Shown piece by piece: positions 7,485 to 10,610 of a DNA stretch of 10,610 nt. This stretch comes from an uncultured Oscillospiraceae bacterium (GTDB taxonomy: Bacteria > Bacillota > Clostridia > Oscillospirales > Acutalibacteraceae): the NCBI GenBank assembly GCA_900549155.1, contig URNF01000068.1, positions 1 through 10,610 on the forward strand, read 5' to 3'. The notes beneath the pieces are model-generated. The model saw nothing but the letters and a program-made list of their open reading frames with translations. It had not been told where the DNA came from and made no database searches. The translations under genes were made by a program, and so were the position numbers. Each line of letters begins with the position of its first letter. Positions within the stretch are counted from its first letter, which is position 1.

Positions 7485-8093
7485 TCATTTTCCGCAGTTT
7501 TTGTCAAACGCGGGGTTGCAGGCATAGTAGTTCTTGCGGTTGAGACGGTCGGTCGTGATCTCGAGCGCTTCGCCGAAGCGCTGATAGTGATTGAGCTCTC
7601 TTTGCCGCAAAAAGCGCAGCGGATCCAAAACGTCGGGATCGTCGATGAGACGGATGAGGTTGTCATAGGTCGTGCGCGCCTTTTGCTCGGCTGCCATATC
7701 CTCGTGCAGGTCTGTAATGGGATCGCCCTTGACACCGATATATTCGGCGCGCCACGGGATGCCCGCAGCGGCGATGGGATAGACGCCGGTGGTGTGATCG
7801 ACGAAATAGGGGGCAAAGCCGCTTGACATGATCGTGTCGTCCGACAGATTGCGCGTCAGCTGATGCACCATGGCACAGATCATCTCAAGATGAGCGAGCT
7901 CCTCCGTGCCGATGTCGGTCAAAATGGCTTTCAGCTCGGGATACGGCATGGCGATGCGCTGGCTGAGATAGCGCAGCGACGCGCCGAGCTCGCCGTCGGG
8001 ACCGCCGTATTGCGTGATGATCAGCTGGGCGATCTTCGGATTGGGGTTTGCGATGTGAATGGGGTATTCCAGTTTTTTCTCATATTGCCACAT
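7485..8093 (-). CDS. cotJC: Spore coat protein CotJC, manganese catalase family
   Basis: 202 residues, start ATG (complement of 8091-8093), with AGGGAGG (complement of 8102-8108) 8 nt upstream inside the end of cotJB. The N-terminus MWQYEKKLEYP and the whole length match CotJC. It folds as a ferritin-like four-helix bundle related to dinuclear manganese catalases. The expected ligands are all visible: Glu35, Glu65-x-x-His68 in EELAHLE, Glu136 in AAEQKA, and Glu166/His169 in RELNHY. These are close in spacing to the ligands of the Lactobacillus plantarum enzyme (Glu35, Glu66, His69, Glu148, His181). A short C-terminal tail (about 182-202) contains two Cys. In Bacillus subtilis, CotJC belongs to the coat and is made in the mother cell. 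Catalase activity here is plausible, not shown. It is third in the cotJABC operon, 3 nt after cotJB. Confidence 0.95.
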   Translation of the reverse strand: MWQYEKKLEYPIHIANPNPKIAQLIITQYGGPDGELGASLRYLSQRIAMPYPELKAILTDIGTEELAHLEMICAMVHQLTRNLSDDTIMSSGFAPYFVDHTTGVYPIAAAGIPWRAEYIGVKGDPITDLHEDMAAEQKARTTYDNLIRLIDDPDVLDPLRFLRQRELNHYQRFGEALEITTDRLNRKNYYACNPAFDKNCGK

Positions 8094-8096
8094 GAC

Positions 8097-8357
8097 TTAC
8101 GCCTCCCTGCAAAATTCCCAGGGCCACGGATCGTCCACCCATGTGAAGCGATCTCCCTGTACATCGTCTACGGTTGCAACATACGGGCCGAACTGTGCCT
8201 CATAGGTTGCAACCAGCTTTTCACGCTTGTCCCGATACATATGGAACAGGCACAGCGCCTGTTCATCCTGCGGGTGCGTATCCAGATATAAATTCAGATC
8301 CACCATGGCGAAATCATAGGCGTGGATGCGGCTTTCGACTGCACGACGGTTATCCAC
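8097..8357 (-). CDS. cotJB: Spore coat protein CotJB
   Basis: 86 residues, start GTG (complement of 8355-8357). GAGAGGGGGC lies about 7 nt upstream on the minus strand and is a clear ribosome binding site. The family signatures are DLNLYLDTHP (20-29), YEAQFGP (52-58) and the C-terminal WVDDPWPWE (73-81), which is diagnostic for CotJB. It is a small coat assembly protein that acts with CotJA and CotJC; it has no predicted catalytic residues or membrane segment. Its first 8 nt overlap the end of cotJA and it stops 3 nt before cotJC, so translation of the three genes is probably coupled. Confidence 0.95.
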   Translation of the reverse strand: MDNRRAVESRIHAYDFAMVDLNLYLDTHPQDEQALCLFHMYRDKREKLVATYEAQFGPYVATVDDVQGDRFTWVDDPWPWEFCREA

Positions 8358-8532
8358 GGCGGCAGCCCCCTCTCATAAACGGCTTTGAAAGCTCCGGAAA
8401 CAGCGTGCCGCAGTGCAGGGCGTTTTCCGGCTCATACACAGCTTGCAGCTCCTGCCACGGCACATATGCCATGACCGGCAGAAAAGCATCTTCGCGATCA
8501 CATGTGCGATCGGCTGATTTTTGCTGATTCAA
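8350..8532 (-). CDS. cotJA: Spore coat associated protein CotJA
   Basis: 60 residues, a short gene easily missed. The start is TTG (complement of 8530-8532) because AAAGGAG sits 8 nt upstream. The ATG 18 nt further out (complement of 8548-8550) would place that ribosome binding site inside the coding region and has no site of its own. Recognisable CotJA features are AYVPWQ (22-27) and GTLFPELSKPF (42-52). It heads the cotJABC operon and overlaps cotJB by 8 nt. In Bacillus the operon is under the mother-cell factor sigma-E. I could not find a convincing sporulation promoter in the 60 bp upstream. Confidence 0.9.
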   Translation of the reverse strand: MNQQKSADRTCDREDAFLPVMAYVPWQELQAVYEPENALHCGTLFPELSKPFMRGGCRRG

Positions 8533-8592
8533 TGTTGTTGCTCCTTTCATAGTTTGTACAATACAGGATATGCCCGTACGGTGAAAAGGTGA

Positions 8593-8621
8593 TTGCATCA
8601 GCGGTTCTTTTATGGTATGCT
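8593..8621 (+). promoter_or_regulatory. Extended -10 promoter of ruvX
   Basis: TTGCAT (8593-8598), a 17-bp spacer, then TATGCT (8616-8621), preceded by TG at 8613-8614 in the extended -10 arrangement TGnTATnnT. Transcription would start near 8628, giving a leader of about 19 nt that includes the ribosome binding site at 8632-8639. This also argues against the in-frame TTG at 8593 as the gene's start. Confidence 0.55.
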
Positions 8622-8646
8622 GGGAGTGACGAAAGGGGGCGATTTT

Positions 8647-9099
8647 TTGCGTATTATGGCAGTGGATCTGGGACGGGTGCGCACCGGTCTGGCGATTTGC
8701 GACAAAGAGGAAATTTTGGCGTCGCCGATCGGCACGCTGACCGAGGGCAACCCCGAAAAGGTTCCCGAAAAGGTTGCGGCGGTCGCGGCAGAGCAAAAGG
8801 CGGAAATGATCGTGGTGGGCAACCCGAAAAACATGGACGGCAGCAGCGGGGAAAGTGCGCAGCGCGCAGCTGCATTTGCCGCAAGACTCGAAGAACTGAC
8901 CGGACTCCCCGTGAGGCTGTGGGACGAGCGCATGACGACGGTTTCTGCGATCGGTTTTCTCAACGAGACCGATGTGCGCGGCAAGAAACGCAAGGCAGTG
9001 GTGGACACGGTTTCCGCGTCCATTATCCTTGAAAATTTTTTGCAGAATCGTAAAAATACAACGCATATCGATAAATGCAATACCGATATGCAAAAATGA
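8647..9099 (+). CDS. ruvX: Pre-16S rRNA nuclease / YqgF family protein
   Basis: 150 residues from TTG 8647. AAAGGGGG (8632-8639) is 7 nt upstream; the ATG at 8656 is too far away (16 nt) and the TTG at 8593 lies in the promoter. The RNase H-like fold is indicated by DLGRVRTG (7-14) with Asp7, VVGNPKNMDGSSG (57-68), WDERMTT (92-98) with Glu94, and VDTVSASIIL (119-128) with Asp120, the expected acidic residues of the active site. In Escherichia coli YqgF takes part in maturing the 5' end of 16S rRNA; the 'Holliday junction resolvase' name is by fold similarity. The last 15 or so residues are a polar tail encoded by an inverted repeat. It is divergent from cotJ and followed by the dehydrogenase gene, which has its own promoter. 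Confidence 0.93.
   Translation: MRIMAVDLGRVRTGLAICDKEEILASPIGTLTEGNPEKVPEKVAAVAAEQKAEMIVVGNPKNMDGSSGESAQRAAAFAARLEELTGLPVRLWDERMTTVSAIGFLNETDVRGKKRKAVVDTVSASIILENFLQNRKNTTHIDKCNTDMQK
9063..9091. repeat. Inverted repeat at the 3' end of ruvX
   Basis: GCATATCG (9063-9070) and CGATATGC (9084-9091) are perfect reverse complements with a 13-nt spacer. The structure lies wholly within the last codons of ruvX and is followed by AAAAATGA, not a T-tract, so it is not a classical terminator on the plus strand. It could act as a transcript 3'-end stabiliser or a binding site upstream of the next promoter; neither is shown. Confidence 0.5.
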
Positions 9100-9109
9100 C
9101 AATTCTCAA

Positions 9110-9138
9110 TGGACAAAAACCGTGGTATTCTGTATATA
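9110..9138 (+). promoter_or_regulatory. Sigma-A-type promoter of the dehydrogenase-fumC operon
   Basis: TGGACA (9110-9115) matches the -35 consensus TTGACA at five of six positions. After a 17-bp spacer comes TATATA (9133-9138). Transcription would begin near 9145, leaving a leader of about 60 nt. This is the best vegetative promoter match in the window and fits a well-expressed metabolic operon. Confidence 0.6.
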
Positions 9139-9156
9139 GCGTATTTTGTCGAAAGT

Positions 9157-9176
9157 GCGCAACCGTGCGGTAACGC
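9157..9176. promoter_or_regulatory. Interrupted dyad in the dehydrogenase leader
   Basis: GCG-CA-ACCG-TG-CGGT-AA-CGC is a 20-bp imperfect dyad in which seven of ten positions in each half are symmetrical. The 2-bp centre is too short for an RNA hairpin loop, so it resembles a DNA operator more than an RNA structure. It lies about 12-31 bp downstream of the predicted transcription start. It does not match the Rex operator (TTGTGAA...TTCACAA). Chance occurrence is possible. Confidence 0.3.
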
Positions 9177-9204
9177 GTGAAAAATTTGTTTTGGAAGGTG
9201 TAGT

Positions 9205-10149
9205 ATGAACAAAGTATCTATTATCGGAACCGGAAGCGTCGGCTCCACCATCGCTTACACACTGACTGTGATGGGACTTGCGTCGGAAATCGTCATGATT
9301 GACATCAACAATGAGAAGGCTCTCGGCGAGGCGCTGGACATCCGCCAGGGAACGCCCTTCTGCAGCGCTTGCTCCATCTATGCCGGTGACTACCGCGATG
9401 CTGCGGATTCCGACATCGTCATTCTGACCTCCGGCATCGCGAGAAAGCCCGGTCAGACCCGTTTGGAGCTTGCCCAGACGAACGTCAACATCACGAAGAT
9501 GATCATTCCGGAGATCACCAAGTATGCGCCGGATGCCACCTACATCATCGTCAGCAATCCTGTCGACATTCTCACATACACCTTTAATAAACTGTCCGGT
9601 CTGCCGGAGAACCGCATCATCGGTTCCGGCACGATCCTGGACACGGCGCGTCTGCGCGCAAGACTTTCCGAATATTACAATATCAGCCAAAGCAATGTGC
9701 ACGCCTATGTGCTGGGCGAGCACGGCGACTCCTCGTTCATTCCGTGGTCGGTGGCGAACATCTCCAACGTTCCGATCGCCGAGTGTCAGAGATTGCTCAC
9801 CTCCTCGGGCATCGAGCATCCGCGCCTTGACCTTGAGGAGATCGAGCAGTATGTCCGCAAATCCGGCGGCCGCGTGATCGCGCGCAAGGGCGCGACGTTC
9901 TATGCCGTGTCCGTTTCGGTGTGCCACATCTGCAAATGTCTCCTCGGCGGTCTCGATACCACGATGACCGTTTCCACCATGATGCACGGCGAATACGGCA
10001 TCGACGACGTGTGCCTGAGCACACTGAACCTCGTCGGCAACAACGGTGTGCGCGGCAAGGTCAACCTGTCGCTCACGGCGGATGAGGTCGTCAAGCTGCG
10101 CCGCAGCGCCGACACCCTCAAGGGCGTCATCAAGAGCCTGGATATCTGA
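9205..10149 (+). CDS. Lactate/malate dehydrogenase family protein, probably malate dehydrogenase
   Basis: 314 residues, start ATG 9205, with GGAAGG (9193-9198) 6 nt upstream. The NAD-binding loop GTGSVG (8-13) and Asp33 after the second strand indicate NADH use. The catalytic residues are Arg86 in the mobile loop, Asp146 and Arg149 in LDTARLR, and His173 in GEHGDSS. Overall it is LDH-like (GEHGDS, GEYGIDDV). However, the specificity position (Gln102 in classical LDH) is Arg80 in GIARKPGQTR, as in malate dehydrogenases (Bacillus Mdh has GIARKPGMSR). Thr231, at the LDH Thr246 position, remains LDH-like. It would thus reduce oxaloacetate to malate with NADH. Fifteen nt downstream is fumarase, whose substrate is malate, which supports this. 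Automatic annotation would probably call it L-lactate dehydrogenase. Confidence 0.88.
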   Translation: MNKVSIIGTGSVGSTIAYTLTVMGLASEIVMIDINNEKALGEALDIRQGTPFCSACSIYAGDYRDAADSDIVILTSGIARKPGQTRLELAQTNVNITKMIIPEITKYAPDATYIIVSNPVDILTYTFNKLSGLPENRIIGSGTILDTARLRARLSEYYNISQSNVHAYVLGEHGDSSFIPWSVANISNVPIAECQRLLTSSGIEHPRLDLEEIEQYVRKSGGRVIARKGATFYAVSVSVCHICKCLLGGLDTTMTVSTMMHGEYGIDDVCLSTLNLVGNNGVRGKVNLSLTADEVVKLRRSADTLKGVIKSLDI

Positions 10150-10164
10150 GAGGAGAGACAAGCG

Positions 10165-10610
10165 ATGGAATATCGTATTGAACATGACTCCATGGGCGAA
10201 ATGCGTGTTCCCGCCGACCGTCTTTGGGCGGCGCAGACGCAGAGAAGCCATGAAAATTTTGAGATCGGCGTCGGCATCGAGACTATGCCGCGCGAGATCA
10301 CGCACGCTTTCGGCATTTTGAAAAAGGCGGCGGCGCTTGCCAACGCCGAGCTGAAGCCAGAAAAAATGACGGCGGCGAAGCTGTCCGCCATTTCGGCTGC
10401 CTGCGATGAGGTCATCGCGGGCACACTCAACGATCATTTCCCGCTGGTGGTGTGGCAGACCGGGTCGGGCACACAGTCCAACATGAACGCCAACGAGGTC
10501 ATTGCCAACCGCGGCAACGAGCTTGCGGGCAAAAAGCTTCTGCACCCGAACGACGATATCAACATGTCCCAGTCGTCGAACGACACATTCCCGACCGCGA
10601 TGCACATTGC
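10165..10610 (+). CDS. fumC: Class II fumarate hydratase, 5' part
   Basis: The frame is open from ATG 10165 to the right edge: 148 complete codons of an expected roughly 460. AGGAGAG (10151-10157) lies 7 nt upstream. The N-terminus MEYRIEHDSMGEMRVPADRLWAAQT is typical of the aspartase/fumarase superfamily. GSGTQSNMNANEVIANR (100-116) and HPNDDINMSQSSNDTFPTAMH (from 127) are the substrate-binding segments of class II fumarase. The catalytic-loop signature would lie beyond the window. Aspartase is the main alternative, but the motifs fit fumarase better. The enzyme interconverts malate and fumarate in the cytoplasm without an iron-sulfur cluster. It follows the dehydrogenase gene by 15 nt with no promoter or terminator between, so the two form an operon. 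Confidence 0.93.
   Translation, partial: MEYRIEHDSMGEMRVPADRLWAAQTQRSHENFEIGVGIETMPREITHAFGILKKAAALANAELKPEKMTAAKLSAISAACDEVIAGTLNDHFPLVVWQTGSGTQSNMNANEVIANRGNELAGKKLLHPNDDINMSQSSNDTFPTAMHI

Noticed and set aside
8551..8600. Sporulation (sigma-E, sigma-G or sigma-K) promoter upstream of cotJA
   Set aside because: Minus-strand fragments such as GGCATATCC and TGTACAAACT resemble parts of the consensus, but no pair has acceptable sequence and spacing together. A promoter is expected here but I cannot place it.
9139..9204. Rex (redox-sensing repressor) operator before the dehydrogenase
   Set aside because: TTTTGTCGAAAG and GTGAAAAATTTG are only loosely similar; no TTGTGAAN4TTCACAA-like palindrome is present.
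9106..10605. Long minus-strand open frame (499 codons) opposite the dehydrogenase and fumC
   Set aside because: No domain is recognisable, and it spans two well-supported genes and their promoter. It is an antisense shadow.

Overview
The window looks like chromosomal DNA from a spore-forming member of the Clostridia, probably near the Oscillospiraceae/Ruminococcaceae. The evidence is a complete cotJABC spore-coat operon, moderately high GC (judged by eye), strong AGGAGG-like ribosome binding sites, frequent TTG/GTG starts, and protein sequences that resemble gut Firmicutes. No transposase, phage gene, CRISPR array, tRNA or rRNA is visible. No stretch longer than about 115 bp lacks a gene. The region is mostly ordinary core or near-core gene content, and I found no clearly new multi-gene system.

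Layout. (1) 1-4136, plus strand: the 3' part of a diacylglycerol-kinase-family lipid kinase, then two half-transporter ABC exporters, tightly spaced as one operon. The ABC pair carries complementary deviations in its ATPase motifs, so it should form an asymmetric heterodimer with one degenerate ATP site. (2) 4137-5102, minus strand: an RluA-family pseudouridine synthase, converging on the ABC operon so closely that the two stop codons form one TGATCA palindrome. (3) 5103-5214: a divergent promoter region with an inverted repeat. (4) 5215-6033: radC, ending in a strong terminator hairpin. (5) 6097-7425: an FAD oxidoreductase with a C-terminal Rieske domain (YhfW-like). Its ribosome binding site lies in the terminator's 3' arm and its TTG start lies at the end of the T-tract. 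(6) 7433-7476: a bidirectional terminator. (7) 8532-7485, minus strand: cotJA, cotJB and cotJC, overlapping or nearly abutting. (8) 8647-9099: ruvX (yqgF), with its own promoter, divergent from cotJ. (9) 9205-10610: a lactate/malate dehydrogenase-family gene with the malate-type arginine at the substrate-specificity position, followed 15 nt later by the 5' part of a class II fumarase (fumC) that runs off the window.

How the genes fit together. The last pair would interconvert oxaloacetate, malate and fumarate, the short C4 branch used by many anaerobes, provided the dehydrogenase is malate-specific as predicted. CotJA/B/C build part of the inner spore coat, and CotJC is a manganese-catalase homologue with its metal ligands apparently intact. 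The lipid kinase and ABC exporter may be co-expressed, but their substrates cannot be read from sequence. The most noteworthy points are the hairpin that covers the oxidoreductase start, the LDH-like malate dehydrogenase, and the asymmetric ABC pair.
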